From Bacteroidia bacterium (GTDB lineage: Bacteria; Bacteroidota; Bacteroidia; Bacteroidales; GWA2-32-17): a stretch of 64,000 bases of DNA. The stretch is taken from the NCBI GenBank assembly GCA_016218155.1, contig JACREQ010000032.1:124001-188000 (forward strand), in the 5' to 3' direction. The notes under the pieces were generated by a model, which did not search any database, was not told the DNA's origin, and saw only the letters and a list, made by a program, of their open reading frames with translations. Below, in pieces: positions 1 to 8,712 of the stretch. The position numbers and the translations under genes are program-made. Positions within the stretch are counted from its first letter, which is position 1, and each line of letters opens with the position of its first letter.

Positions 1-1
1 C

Positions 2-976
2 CAATTTAAAAATATTAATATTTCAATTTCAAATTATTTTGCAAATAAAGAACTTGATTTACAAAATGAACGAAGAATAAAAAGAGAGGTAGAACTAATA
101 ATCTCAAATAAAGAGCTTGATTTTAAAAACAAGGAAGAAAAAAGAGTTGCTGAATTAATTATAGTAAACAACCAAAAAGCAGAAGTTGAGAAGTCAAAAC
201 AAGTAATTGAAAAAAGAAATAAAGATATTACTGATAGTATAAGGTATGCAAAACGTATACAGCAAGCAAAACTACCCAAGAAGGAAGAAATTTATTCGGC
301 ACTGTCTAATTGTTTTGTACTATTTAAACCAAAGGATATTGTTAGTGGCGATTTTTATTTTTTTTATAAAAATAATTTATCTCTTTTTATTGCCGCTGCT
401 GATTGTACCGGTCATGGAGTACCTGGTGCATTTATGAGCATGATAGGATCAGAAAAGCTGGCAACTGCAGTTTCGTTAAGTACCGATACATCTGAAATAT
501 TAAAGAAATTAAATAAAGGGATTAAAGAATCACTTCGCCAATCAGAGAGTTATGATTCTACCAGAGATGGAATGGACATTGCACTTTGTTCTGTTGATAT
601 TAAAAAGCGTATAGTTAAGTTTGCCGGTGCAAACAGACCGCTTTGGATTATTCGTAATGGACACTATGAAATTGAAGAAATAAAAGGAACTAAAAAAGCT
701 ATTGGTGGTTTTACTGATGATAACCAGCATTTTGAAAGTCATGACTTGAAATTAAAAAAAGGTGACACTTTTTATATAACAACAGATGGATATTCTGATC
801 AGTTTGGTGGAATAAGAGGGAGAAAATTAATGACCAAAAAATTTAAACAAATTCTACTAGAAATTCAGGATATGACAATGAATGAACAAGAAAAACATTT
901 AAATGATTTTGTAGAGGACTGGAGAGCTGAAGAGGAGCAAGTGGATGATATCCTTGTCATTGGTGTTAGATTGTGA
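2..976 (+). CDS. SpoIIE/PP2C-type protein phosphatase, C-terminal part (start lies outside the window)
   Basis: The frame is open from the first bases of the window to the stop at 976, so this is the 3' part of a longer gene. The visible N-terminal part is a charged coiled coil with repeated NKELD segments. It leads into DSIRYAKRIQ, the usual entry to Bacteroidota SpoIIE-like phosphatase domains. The catalytic core follows: VSGDFY, DCTGHGVPGAFMS, DGMDIA, TTDGYSDQFGG and VDDILVIG, with the metal-binding Asp residues present. Family members dephosphorylate Ser/Thr regulators, often anti-sigma antagonists, and usually carry an N-terminal sensor, which is not visible here. The ATG at 434 is internal (Met of GAFMSMIG), not a start. 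A two-component cyclase follows after 44 bp on the same strand. The substrate cannot be inferred. Confidence 0.85.
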   Translation, partial: QFKNINISISNYFANKELDLQNERRIKREVELIISNKELDFKNKEEKRVAELIIVNNQKAEVEKSKQVIEKRNKDITDSIRYAKRIQQAKLPKKEEIYSALSNCFVLFKPKDIVSGDFYFFYKNNLSLFIAAADCTGHGVPGAFMSMIGSEKLATAVSLSTDTSEILKKLNKGIKESLRQSESYDSTRDGMDIALCSVDIKKRIVKFAGANRPLWIIRNGHYEIEEIKGTKKAIGGFTDDNQHFESHDLKLKKGDTFYITTDGYSDQFGGIRGRKLMTKKFKQILLEIQDMTMNEQEKHLNDFVEDWRAEEEQVDDILVIGVRL

Positions 977-1020
977 TAGGTGTATTAATTATAAATAAAA
1001 TGTTATAATAAAATAAATAA

Positions 1021-2166
1021 GTGATAAATACTAAACCACTAATATTAATTGTTGACGATTCACCTTTAAATATAAAGGTACTTAAAAGTGTTCTGAAACA
1101 AAATGGCTATAAAGTTTCTTTCGCAACTTCTGGCATTGAAGCTCTTCAATATTTAAAAGAAAAAACTCCTGATTTAATTTTACTTGATATCCAAATGTCA
1201 GGAATGGATGGATATGAAGTATGTACGTTGTTAAAGAAAAATGATGTGACTAAAGATATTCCGGTTATATTTTTAACTGCTAATACTAAAACCAGTTATT
1301 TGTTAAAAGGTTTTGAGTTAGGTGCAGTTGATTACATTACTAAACCATTTAATTTTTTAGAACTAACCGCCCGTGTTGCTACTCATATTGAACTAAAGAG
1401 AGCTAAAGAAAATCTTGAAGAAGAAAAGACAAAAATTGAAACATTAAACACTATACTTCAAAATAAGAATAGTGAACTTATAGAAGCAAATATTGAAATT
1501 AAAAAAGAGAGAAATCGGTCAGATGAATTGTTATTAAATATTCTTCCATACGAAACTGCCAAAGAGTTAAAAGATACTGGCAAATCGTTGCCGCAAAAAT
1601 TTGAAATGGTTACTGTTTTGTTTACAGATTTTAAGGGTTTCACGCAGGTTTCGGAGAAAATGACTCCGGAACATCTAGTTGGAGAATTACATTTAATATT
1701 TTCGGAATTTGACAAAATTATTTCCAGATATCCAATTGAAAAAATTAAAACAATTGGTGATTCATACATGTGTGCAGGTGGTTTGCCTACACCAAATTTT
1801 ACTAATTCGATGGATGTTGTTTTAGCTGCTTTGGAAATGAAAGAATTTATAGAAAATCGTACAACAAAATTCAAAAATAACTCAGATATACCTAATTGGC
1901 AAATCAGAATTGGGGTACATACAGGCCCTGTTATTTCAGGAGTCGTTGGAACCAAAAAATTTACTTATGATATTTGGGGTGATACTGTAAACATTGCTTC
2001 GCGAATGGAATCCAGCGGAGAAGAAAATATGGTTAATATTTCTAATACTACATTTAAGCTTATTAAAAACAAATTAGTAGAAAATAAAATTTCAGTAACT
2101 TATAGGGGCGAGATAGCAGCTAAGAATAAAGGAAAAATAAAAATGTATTTTGTTTATAAGGATTAA
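1021..2166 (+). CDS. Response regulator with class III adenylate cyclase output
   Basis: 381 residues from a GTG start. Residues 1-122 are a receiver domain: acidic pair D12/D13, phospho-acceptor D56, T86 and K108. A long signalling coiled coil (about 125-175) ends in the ILPYETAKEL motif that precedes cyclase domains. The class III catalytic domain (about 195-380) has both metal-binding Asp (D203 in FTDFKGFT, D247 in TIGDSYM), the ATP-selecting pair K243 and D317 (YDIWG), and the transition-state pair N324/R328 (NIASRM). Lys plus Asp predicts cAMP rather than cGMP synthesis, gated by phosphorylation. The phospho-donor could be the hybrid kinase at 3254 or lie upstream of the window. No cAMP receptor gene is seen here. 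Confidence 0.9.
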   Translation: MINTKPLILIVDDSPLNIKVLKSVLKQNGYKVSFATSGIEALQYLKEKTPDLILLDIQMSGMDGYEVCTLLKKNDVTKDIPVIFLTANTKTSYLLKGFELGAVDYITKPFNFLELTARVATHIELKRAKENLEEEKTKIETLNTILQNKNSELIEANIEIKKERNRSDELLLNILPYETAKELKDTGKSLPQKFEMVTVLFTDFKGFTQVSEKMTPEHLVGELHLIFSEFDKIISRYPIEKIKTIGDSYMCAGGLPTPNFTNSMDVVLAALEMKEFIENRTTKFKNNSDIPNWQIRIGVHTGPVISGVVGTKKFTYDIWGDTVNIASRMESSGEENMVNISNTTFKLIKNKLVENKISVTYRGEIAAKNKGKIKMYFVYKD

Positions 2167-2183
2167 TTATTAGGCTTTATTTG

Positions 2184-2207
2184 ATGTCAGGTCTTTCGAC
2201 CTGACAT
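2184..2207 (+). terminator. Perfect 10-bp hairpin after the cyclase gene
   Basis: Arms ATGTCAGGTC and GACCTGACAT enclose a TTTC loop, 17 bp after the stop at 2166. Only a weak T/A-rich tail follows, so this is a terminator-like hairpin or a repeat unit: the core is repeated in inverted form at 2241-2267. Confidence 0.5.
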
Positions 2208-2240
2208 TGTTAAAAATTAAGATTTTGCAATTTATTAATG

Positions 2241-2315
2241 GCAGTCAGGTCGAAAGACCATGACTGCAAGAAACCCTCTTCAAAAAGAGGGACTTGCCTA
2301 CCGGCAGGCAGGCAA
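2241..2315. repeat. Cluster of short palindromic repeats (REP-like)
   Basis: Three palindromes stand side by side in an otherwise AT-rich gap. The first (2241-2267) has an imperfect stem around a GAAA loop and is the reverse complement of the hairpin at 2184-2207. The second (2274-2291) is CCCTCTT-CAAA-AAGAGGG. The third (2294-2315) is TTGCCT...AGGCAA around a CCGGCAGGC core. The GC-rich composition differs from the flanks, and such units are often dispersed in Bacteroidota genomes. No transposase is present. Confidence 0.55.
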
Positions 2316-2362
2316 TTGGTTGTACTATTTTATAATTATGTTGGTATTATTTAAGCAGTAAT

Positions 2363-2450
2363 ATGTGTGAATCATGTAACTTTTTTCAAAAGTTATGTAA
2401 AACAATCTGAAGAAATATGAAAGACCTTTATTTCGTGAAAATTCATTCAC
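2363..2450 (+). promoter_or_regulatory. Shared 21-bp direct-repeat promoter, copy A
   Basis: TGTGAAT at 2366, ATGTAAC at 2374 and ATGTAAA at 2395 (exactly 21 bp apart), then a degenerate -7 element CTTTA at 2426. GTGAA (2435) and TTCAC (2446) form an inverted repeat at the predicted transcript start. The DUF3494 gene starts at 2467. This is the weakest -7 box of the seven copies. Confidence 0.75.
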
Positions 2451-2466
2451 ACCATGAAACATAAAA

Positions 2467-3216
2467 ATGAAAACACAATTAGACTTATTTAACAAAGCAA
2501 TTGGATCAATGTATGAAATGATTGGTTATAAAAAAAAACAAAATAAACTTCTGCCTTCACGAACAACTCCTATTTTAATTCCATTTCAAATTACCAAACA
2601 ACTTTCAGTAATCTTAAATACTGCTTCAGGTTATGCCATACTTGCAGGTTCAGCAGTTAGAAATACAGGTAAAACTGTAATTACCGGTAATCTTGGATTA
2701 AGCCCTGGTACTTCTGTTGGTGGTTTTCCTTCAGGAATATTAATCGGGAGTGAACATATTAATGATGAAAGTGCAAATCAGGCAAAAAATGATTTATCTA
2801 CTGCATATTATGATGCTGCAGGGCGAATGACCGAAGATTTAGTAAAATTATCTGGAAATATTGGAGGATTAACATTAACTCCCGGACTTTATAAATCTCT
2901 TTCGTCAATAGCTCTTTCGTCAGGTGATTTAATTCTTGATGCTAAAGGGAACACAGATGCTGTTTTTATTATTCAGATTGCTACAACATTAATTGTTAGA
3001 ATAGGACGAAAAGTGATTCTGGCTGGAGGAGCTTTAGCCTCAAATATCTTTTGGCAAGTAGGCGGCTCGGCAACTTTTGAAACTAATTCTGTGTTTAACG
3101 GGTCTGTTTTATCAATGCATTCTATAACATTAAATACAGGTGCAAAACTTAATGGAAAAATATTTGCAATAAATGGTGCTGTTGTATTAGCTGGTAACAC
3201 TATTGTAAAACAATAA
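2467..3216 (+). CDS. DUF3494 (ice-binding-like) domain protein without a signal peptide
   Basis: 249 residues. From about residue 55 to the end it is one DUF3494 domain: YAILAGSAVRNTG, VITGNLGLSPG, LILDAKGNTDAVFIIQI, NIFWQVGGSA, FNGSVLSMHSITLNTGAKLNGK. This right-handed beta-solenoid fold occurs in ice-binding and adhesive proteins and is normally exported. The first 50 residues are polar and basic, with no hydrophobic signal core. The upstream promoter (-7 box at 2426) leaves no room for a longer N terminus. There is no T9SS sorting domain either, so it is cytoplasmic or leaves the cell by an unknown route. Ice binding itself is not shown: DUF3494 proteins with no antifreeze activity are plausible. 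Confidence 0.85.
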   Translation: MKTQLDLFNKAIGSMYEMIGYKKKQNKLLPSRTTPILIPFQITKQLSVILNTASGYAILAGSAVRNTGKTVITGNLGLSPGTSVGGFPSGILIGSEHINDESANQAKNDLSTAYYDAAGRMTEDLVKLSGNIGGLTLTPGLYKSLSSIALSSGDLILDAKGNTDAVFIIQIATTLIVRIGRKVILAGGALASNIFWQVGGSATFETNSVFNGSVLSMHSITLNTGAKLNGKIFAINGAVVLAGNTIVKQ

Positions 3217-3253
3217 AATTTCATGATTTAAAATATAATTGAAAGGCAAACAA

Positions 3254-6166
3254 ATGAAGCAAATTAATCTTGATAGAATTAATCTTCTCAACATCCGAAA
3301 AATTATTCTGAAAATAGTTCTTGTATTTGGGATTATTGCAGGTTTGTTTTTTATTGCTATAAAAATATCACATGAAAAATTTTCTAAGTTATCTCAGAAG
3401 GTTTCATCTATATTAGAACCTAATATTAAACTTGTTGAATTAAAACAAATATCTGTGAGTATTTATAATGCTGAAGCTAATGTAAAAGCTTACGTCATTA
3501 GTAAGGATACAGTTTATTTGTTATATTATGAATATTATATTAATAATTTAAACTCAAGGTTAGATACTTTATATTTATTGTCAAAAGAAAGTAAAATTGT
3601 TGACGAAAATCAATCAAAGTCCAATCATTTATTTTCAGCACAGATTATCACTTTAAGAAAGCTGATTAAAAACAGAATTGATTTGTTTAATGAATATATT
3701 GAATTAAAAACTGGCAAAAATTCTCAGAACGAACTGTTAAAATTGATTCATAAGATAAAAATTAATAAAAAAGAAGTAAAAAATAGTAACGAGCAAAATA
3801 TTGAAATTCCCAAAAAATCTTTTTTTTCACAAATCTTTTCTTCAAAGAAGAAAAATGAAGAGCAAGTAAATGTTGAATTACCTGTAATATCATCAGATTC
3901 ATTACAAAAAAATATACTTAAAATAATAATTCAAACACAAAGAGAAGAAAAGATTAATGCTGGTAACAAATTATTAAATGAAATAGATATTTCTCAAAGA
4001 GAATATGTTGTAATGAATAATATTTTTTCCATCCTTGAAAACATGGAAGAAAAAGAACTTTTGGAAGGAATAAATAGAGTAAAAATAGCATCAATAGAAA
4101 CTAATAGACAAATAAGTTTAATAAGCTATTGGTTAACATCGCTGGGTTTAATTTTAGTGCTTATATTTTCGTATTATATATACTATGATATTTTAAGAGT
4201 TAAGAGATTTAAAGAACAATTATTACTTGCAAAATCTAATGCAGAAAAAAAAGCTTCAAGATATGCTTTAAGTCTTATCGAAGCAAGTCTTGACCCATTG
4301 GTAACAATAAGTTCTGATGGTAAAATAACAGACATGAATGAAGCAACGGTTAAAATTACCGGCATTTCTCGTGAAGAATTGACAGATACTGATTTTTTTG
4401 AATATTTTACAGAGTCACAAAAAGCCAATGAGGTTTATCAGGAAGTTTTTAACAAAGGATTTGTAAAAGATTATCCGCTCACACTTCGTCATAAAGATGG
4501 CAGTCACACTGAAGTGCTATTCAATGGTTCGGTATACAAAGATGATTCCGATGCCGTATTAGGGGTTGTAGTTGTTGCAAGAGATATAACAAGCCAAAAA
4601 CTTTTTGAATCTGAACTGATTAATGCAAAAAGTAAAGCAGAACAAGCTACTATAAAAGCTGAAGAGTCAACTAAATTAATTGAAGCATTTCTTGCTAACA
4701 TGAGTCATGAAATTCGTACGCCAATGAATGCAATCATGGGTTTTTCTGATTTGTTATCAAAAAAGAGCCTGGGAGAAAAAGAAACTAATTATGTAACAAT
4801 AATAAAATCAGCAGGTGAAAAGCTTTTGACAATAATAAATGATATACTTGATATTTCTAAAATTGAAGCAGGTATGATGTCTTTTGAGGAAGAAGTATTT
4901 AGTGTTAAGGAAACGCTGAAGTCGCTAAATGTTTTGCTTATGGGTAAAGCAAAAGATAAGAATATTGAATTGTTATTTACCTGTGATGAATCTGTGCCAA
5001 ATGTTTTGCTTGGTGATCATACCCGCCTTACTCAAATAATAATAAACCTTGTAGATAATGCTATTAAGTTTACACAAAAAGGAAAAGTTCAGGTATCTGC
5101 AAATGTTATCAATAATGTTAACGATACTTATTTAATTGAATTTTCAATAAAAGATTCAGGAATAGGAATTCCTCAAGAAAAACTAGTAAATATTTTTGAG
5201 AGATTTAGACAAGCAGAACATTATACAACAAGAATGTATGGTGGAACCGGGCTTGGTTTGAGTATAGCAAAGCAACTGGTAGAATTACAAGGTGGAAATA
5301 TATCCGTTAAAAGTGAAATAAATGTAGGTTCTATTTTTACATTTTCTATTAGTTACAAAAAAACATCTCAAATTCATTTGAGTCCAGAAACAATTGATAA
5401 AAAGTGTAATATGCAAGAATTAAGTAAATTGAGCATATTGTTAGTTGAGGATAGTTTATTAAATGTGCAATTGATACAAAGTTTATTTATTGAAAATAAT
5501 TTAAAATTACAGATTGCAGAAAATGGAAGTGTTTGTTTAGAAAAACTTAAAACTAATATTTTTGATATTATACTAATGGACATGGAAATGCCGGTAATGA
5601 ATGGATATGAAGCTGCAACAAAGATCAGAAAAGAACTAAATAACAATATTCCTATCATTGCAATGACGGCACATGCAATGGCAGGAGAAAGAGAAAGATG
5701 TTTAGGTATGGGAATGAATGATTATATTTCAAAACCAATTAATTCACTATTACTTTTTGAGAAAATAAATGACTTAACATTTCCTGAAATTTTAAAAAAC
5801 GAACCGAATATTACTATCTCAAATGTTTGTAATTTTATTAATGCAAATAAAATAGCAAATGGTAAATTGGATGTTTTTAAAGGATTTATGGATGTCTTTT
5901 TAAGGCAAGCACCTGCCGACCTACATTGTATTAATGAGGCAGTAGCTAAAGCTGATTATGCAATTATTAAGGATATTGCCCATAAGATGAAATCTTCTGT
6001 TTCTATAATGAGTATTTCTATGCTTATACCTGTTTTACAGGAGTTGGAAGAACTAGGTGGGAAGGCTATGGATATTGTTAAGATAAATGAGCTTAATCAG
6101 ACACTAAATTTAATATATAAGCAGGCAATTGAAGAAGTAAAAATTGAAAGACAAAATTATACTTAA
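3254..6166 (+). CDS. Hybrid sensor histidine kinase with PAS, receiver and Hpt domains
   Basis: 970 residues from the ATG at 3254; an in-frame TTG five codons earlier is possible. TM helix (about 17-38), a 250-residue sensor region with helical stretches, second TM (about 290-312), PAS (about 338-450), HisKA with phospho-accepting H485 in FLANMSHEIRTPMN, HATPase (NLVDNAIKF, DSGIGIP, GTGLGLSIAKQL), receiver (IVEDS-like LLVEDSL, phospho-acceptor D776 in LMDMEMP, K827) and a C-terminal Hpt domain with H910 (DIAHKMKSS). This is a complete phosphorelay up to Hpt with no DNA-binding output. The standalone receiver at 6288 lies directly downstream and is the obvious candidate acceptor. The stimulus is unknown. 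Confidence 0.92.
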   Translation: MKQINLDRINLLNIRKIILKIVLVFGIIAGLFFIAIKISHEKFSKLSQKVSSILEPNIKLVELKQISVSIYNAEANVKAYVISKDTVYLLYYEYYINNLNSRLDTLYLLSKESKIVDENQSKSNHLFSAQIITLRKLIKNRIDLFNEYIELKTGKNSQNELLKLIHKIKINKKEVKNSNEQNIEIPKKSFFSQIFSSKKKNEEQVNVELPVISSDSLQKNILKIIIQTQREEKINAGNKLLNEIDISQREYVVMNNIFSILENMEEKELLEGINRVKIASIETNRQISLISYWLTSLGLILVLIFSYYIYYDILRVKRFKEQLLLAKSNAEKKASRYALSLIEASLDPLVTISSDGKITDMNEATVKITGISREELTDTDFFEYFTESQKANEVYQEVFNKGFVKDYPLTLRHKDGSHTEVLFNGSVYKDDSDAVLGVVVVARDITSQKLFESELINAKSKAEQATIKAEESTKLIEAFLANMSHEIRTPMNAIMGFSDLLSKKSLGEKETNYVTIIKSAGEKLLTIINDILDISKIEAGMMSFEEEVFSVKETLKSLNVLLMGKAKDKNIELLFTCDESVPNVLLGDHTRLTQIIINLVDNAIKFTQKGKVQVSANVINNVNDTYLIEFSIKDSGIGIPQEKLVNIFERFRQAEHYTTRMYGGTGLGLSIAKQLVELQGGNISVKSEINVGSIFTFSISYKKTSQIHLSPETIDKKCNMQELSKLSILLVEDSLLNVQLIQSLFIENNLKLQIAENGSVCLEKLKTNIFDIILMDMEMPVMNGYEAATKIRKELNNNIPIIAMTAHAMAGERERCLGMGMNDYISKPINSLLLFEKINDLTFPEILKNEPNITISNVCNFINANKIANGKLDVFKGFMDVFLRQAPADLHCINEAVAKADYAIIKDIAHKMKSSVSIMSISMLIPVLQELEELGGKAMDIVKINELNQTLNLIYKQAIEEVKIERQNYT

Positions 6167-6205
6167 ATCGAAAGACGTTATTTAGAATTTAAATAACATC
6201 AGAAT

Positions 6206-6255
6206 CAATTCGTAAACTCTATAACCTAAAGGGAACGAATTGGTTTAAATTTTTT
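6206..6255 (+). terminator. Possible rho-independent terminator after the hybrid kinase
   Basis: CAATTCGT (6206) pairs with ACGAATTG (6235-6242) across a 21-base loop, and a run of seven T follows shortly after. The long loop makes this a weak call. An 8-bp stem GTTATTTA/TAAATAAC also lies just upstream, at about 6178-6198. Confidence 0.35.
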
Positions 6256-6287
6256 TAATCTAACAATGTTTGCAATTATAACAAATT

Positions 6288-6791
6288 ATGAAACTAAAAA
6301 ATCAAATTAATATTTTTATTGTAGAAGATAATCAATTATTTCTTCTCACATTAAAAGCTGACATAGAAAATACTTTTGTAAATATGCCTATTCGAATATA
6401 CAGCTTTGCAACCGGTGAAGAATGTATGGAACGATTTAATGAAAAAAATCCTCAGATAGTTATCTTAGATTATCATCTAAATACTAAAAATCCATTAGCT
6501 TCAGATGGCATTCAAGTTTTAGATTTGATAATAAAGGAAAACCCTGATACTAAAGTTTTAATTTTAACAGGCGATGATAATGTTGATATAGCATTAAATT
6601 CATTTAAGCATGGAGCTTCAGATTACATTGTTAAAACTGATACGCAATTCAGAAAAGTAATTTATTCATTATTTAATTTTTTTAATTTAATAGAAGCCAA
6701 AAATGAAACAAGAAAATATAAGTTTATTGCAATTATTTTGTTCGCATGTCTTGCTTTATTAATAGGAGGATTAATAGTTTTGGGTGTTTAA
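6288..6791 (+). CDS. Receiver domain with C-terminal transmembrane anchor
   Basis: 167 residues. Residues 6-130 are a receiver domain with acidic pair E13/D14, phospho-acceptor D61 (VILDYHL), T94 and K116. After a short basic linker (NETRKYK) the last 22 residues form one hydrophobic helix and end the protein. There is no DNA-binding or enzymatic output. A receiver tethered to the inner membrane by a C-terminal helix is unusual. It could accept or drain phosphate from the Hpt domain encoded just upstream, or interact with membrane partners. A possible promoter (TTG at 6240, AATGTTTG at 6265) precedes it. Confidence 0.85.
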   Translation: MKLKNQINIFIVEDNQLFLLTLKADIENTFVNMPIRIYSFATGEECMERFNEKNPQIVILDYHLNTKNPLASDGIQVLDLIIKENPDTKVLILTGDDNVDIALNSFKHGASDYIVKTDTQFRKVIYSLFNFFNLIEAKNETRKYKFIAIILFACLALLIGGLIVLGV

Positions 6792-6823
6792 ATAATAAAA
6801 ATATATTTTTAATTATTTAAACA

Positions 6824-6914
6824 ATGTGTGAATCATGTAACTAATTAATAAAGTTATGTAACAATATAGTTAGTGAAGTAAAGCAACTTTGTTTAGTGAA
6901 AACTCATTCACTAA
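6824..6914 (+). promoter_or_regulatory. Shared 21-bp direct-repeat promoter, copy B (best match)
   Basis: TGTGAAT at 6827, ATGTAAC at 6835 and at 6856 (21 bp apart), CTTTG at 6887 in CAACTTTG (-7 element). TTAGTGAA (6893) and TTCACTAA (6907) form a perfect 8-bp inverted repeat at the predicted mRNA start. The gene starts at 6930. Confidence 0.8.
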
Positions 6915-6929
6915 TTAAACTATCAAAAA

Positions 6930-8546
6930 ATGAAAACTCAACTACTAAATGCATTAATTTTATTAATGCTTGTATTAATTCCTGCAATAAATTTTGCACA
7001 AGCTCCTCCTTTGGGAACTGCATCTGAATTTGTGCTTTTTTCTACTGATGGAGCATTAGTGAATACTGGCATTTCTCAGCTTACCGGTAATGTGGGAACA
7101 AATAATGGTTCTATTGGTGGATTCGGAAATGTGAATGGTGTTATGAATAACGCAAATGGTGCAAGTGCACAATGTGCTGCTGATTTATTGATTGCATATA
7201 ATCAACTTAACAGCACTGTTCCAACTTTTTTTCCTGCTCCTTTATTAGGTAATGGACAAATTTTGATTCCTGGAGTTTATTCAATTTCTGGAGCAGCAAC
7301 ACTTAATTTAGACATTACTTTAAATGCACAAGGTAATGCAAATGCTGTATTTATTTTCCAAATTCAGGGACCTTTATCAACAAATGCAGATGCAAAAGTT
7401 AAATTAATTAATGGTGCATTAGCATGCAATGTTTTTTGGAAAGTTGAAGGTTTGGTAAGTATGGCTTCTGGAACAACTATGAGAGGAACAGTTATAGCAA
7501 ACAATGCAGCTATTAATATGAACAGTGGCGATACCCTTGAAGGTAGAGCTCTTACTACAGCTGGTGCAATTAATATTGATGGTGTTCTTGCTTATACTCC
7601 AACCGGTTGTGGAAGTCCTGTTTTAACAGGTCCATCTGCAGCTAATCTTGGATCTACAGCATGCTATGCAGTGTTTTCAGCTAACGGCTCTGTTACAAAT
7701 TCGGGTATAACAAATCTTACTGGTGATGTTGGTACAAATGTCGGTCTCACAACTGGATTTGATGCATTAACCGTTTTAGGTTCTATTCACCCAATTCCAG
7801 ACGTTTCTACAGCAGCATGTGCAGCAGATTTAGGTAATCTTTACACTTATCTTAACACTTTGCCTTATGATATTGAGCTATTATACCCTGCTCAGTTTGG
7901 AAACAATCTAGTATTAACACCTCATACATATATTATGAATGCTGCTACTGTTTTTACGGATACTCTTTATTTAGATGCAAGAGATAATGCAAATGCTGTA
8001 TTTGTTATCCAGATTAACGGAGCCCTTTCTACAAGTACTTATTCAAAAGTGCTTTTGATTAATGGAACACAGGCAAAGAATGTTTTCTGGAAAGTTGATG
8101 GCGCAGTAAGTATAAGTGATTATTCAGTTTTTAACGGAACAATTATTTGTAACAATGGTGCAATTGACTTAACAACCGGAGTTCATATCAACGGTAGAGC
8201 TCTTACTACTACTGGTACTTTAACAACAGCATCTGTAACTGTAAATATGACTCCAGGATGTATTACAGGAATAGATGTTTTAGAATTAAATAACAGCAAT
8301 GAAATTGTAACAATTTTCCCAAATCCTATAAGCTCTTCAACATCAATTATGATAAATGAATTATCGAAAATAAATAATGCAGAATTAAGAATCTATAATG
8401 TATTAGGAGCTGAAGTTTTAAACATTAATGTTACAAAGCAATTAACCGTTATTGAAACTGGTAATTTAATTTCTGGAATTTATTTCTATAAAGTTATAAA
8501 TGAAAATAAAATTATTCAATCAGGTAAGTTAATCTCAAATCAATAA
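6930..8546 (+). CDS. Secreted protein with two DUF3494 domains and a type A T9SS sorting domain
   Basis: 538 residues. A signal peptide (1-23, ending INFAQA) is followed by two DUF3494 (ice-binding-like) beta-solenoid domains at about 30-228 and 236-445, each with the FVLFSTDGA / YAVFSANGS start, ANAVF(I/V)(F/I)QI and NVFWKV(E/D)G motifs. Residues about 455-538 (IFPNPISSSTS, LRIYNVLGAEV, SGIYFYKV) are a type A T9SS C-terminal domain, so the protein should be secreted and attached to the cell surface or released. Similar tandem DUF3494 arrays serve in adhesion or ice binding in other bacteria; the ligand here is unknown. It follows promoter copy B and is probably monocistronic. Confidence 0.9.
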   Translation: MKTQLLNALILLMLVLIPAINFAQAPPLGTASEFVLFSTDGALVNTGISQLTGNVGTNNGSIGGFGNVNGVMNNANGASAQCAADLLIAYNQLNSTVPTFFPAPLLGNGQILIPGVYSISGAATLNLDITLNAQGNANAVFIFQIQGPLSTNADAKVKLINGALACNVFWKVEGLVSMASGTTMRGTVIANNAAINMNSGDTLEGRALTTAGAINIDGVLAYTPTGCGSPVLTGPSAANLGSTACYAVFSANGSVTNSGITNLTGDVGTNVGLTTGFDALTVLGSIHPIPDVSTAACAADLGNLYTYLNTLPYDIELLYPAQFGNNLVLTPHTYIMNAATVFTDTLYLDARDNANAVFVIQINGALSTSTYSKVLLINGTQAKNVFWKVDGAVSISDYSVFNGTIICNNGAIDLTTGVHINGRALTTTGTLTTASVTVNMTPGCITGIDVLELNNSNEIVTIFPNPISSSTSIMINELSKINNAELRIYNVLGAEVLNINVTKQLTVIETGNLISGIYFYKVINENKIIQSGKLISNQ

Positions 8547-8572
8547 TAAAATCTAATATTATAAATCCTCTG

Positions 8573-8606
8573 TTCTTATTTTATAAGGATGGAGGATTTT
8601 TTATTT
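8573..8606 (+). terminator. Terminator after the two-domain DUF3494 gene
   Basis: AAATCCTC (8573) pairs with GAGGATTT (8592), an inner CTTAT/ATAAG stem lies in the loop, and a T-rich run follows. The position, 27 bp after the stop, fits intrinsic termination. Confidence 0.6.
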
Positions 8607-8617
8607 TATAAATTAAT

Positions 8618-8682
8618 ATGTGAATAATATAAGTAATATTTAAAGTTGTGTAACGTATTAAAATTATTAAACCAGAACTTTG
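8618..8682 (+). promoter_or_regulatory. Shared 21-bp direct-repeat promoter, copy C
   Basis: TGTGAAT at 8619, ATATAAG at 8627 and GTGTAAC at 8648 (21 bp apart), CTTTG at 8678 in AGAACTTTG. The spacing to the -7 box is 30 bp here, not 31. The GTGAA/TTCAC inverted repeat of copies A, B, E and F is absent. The small gene starts at 8713. Confidence 0.7.
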
Positions 8683-8712
8683 TAACAACAAACTATTATT
8701 GAAATAACTCAA

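Noticed and set aside
246-437. 63-residue frame at the start of the window
   Set aside because: It overlaps the SpoIIE-type gene in another frame; the true frame carries the conserved DSIRYAKRIQ and GDFY motifs.
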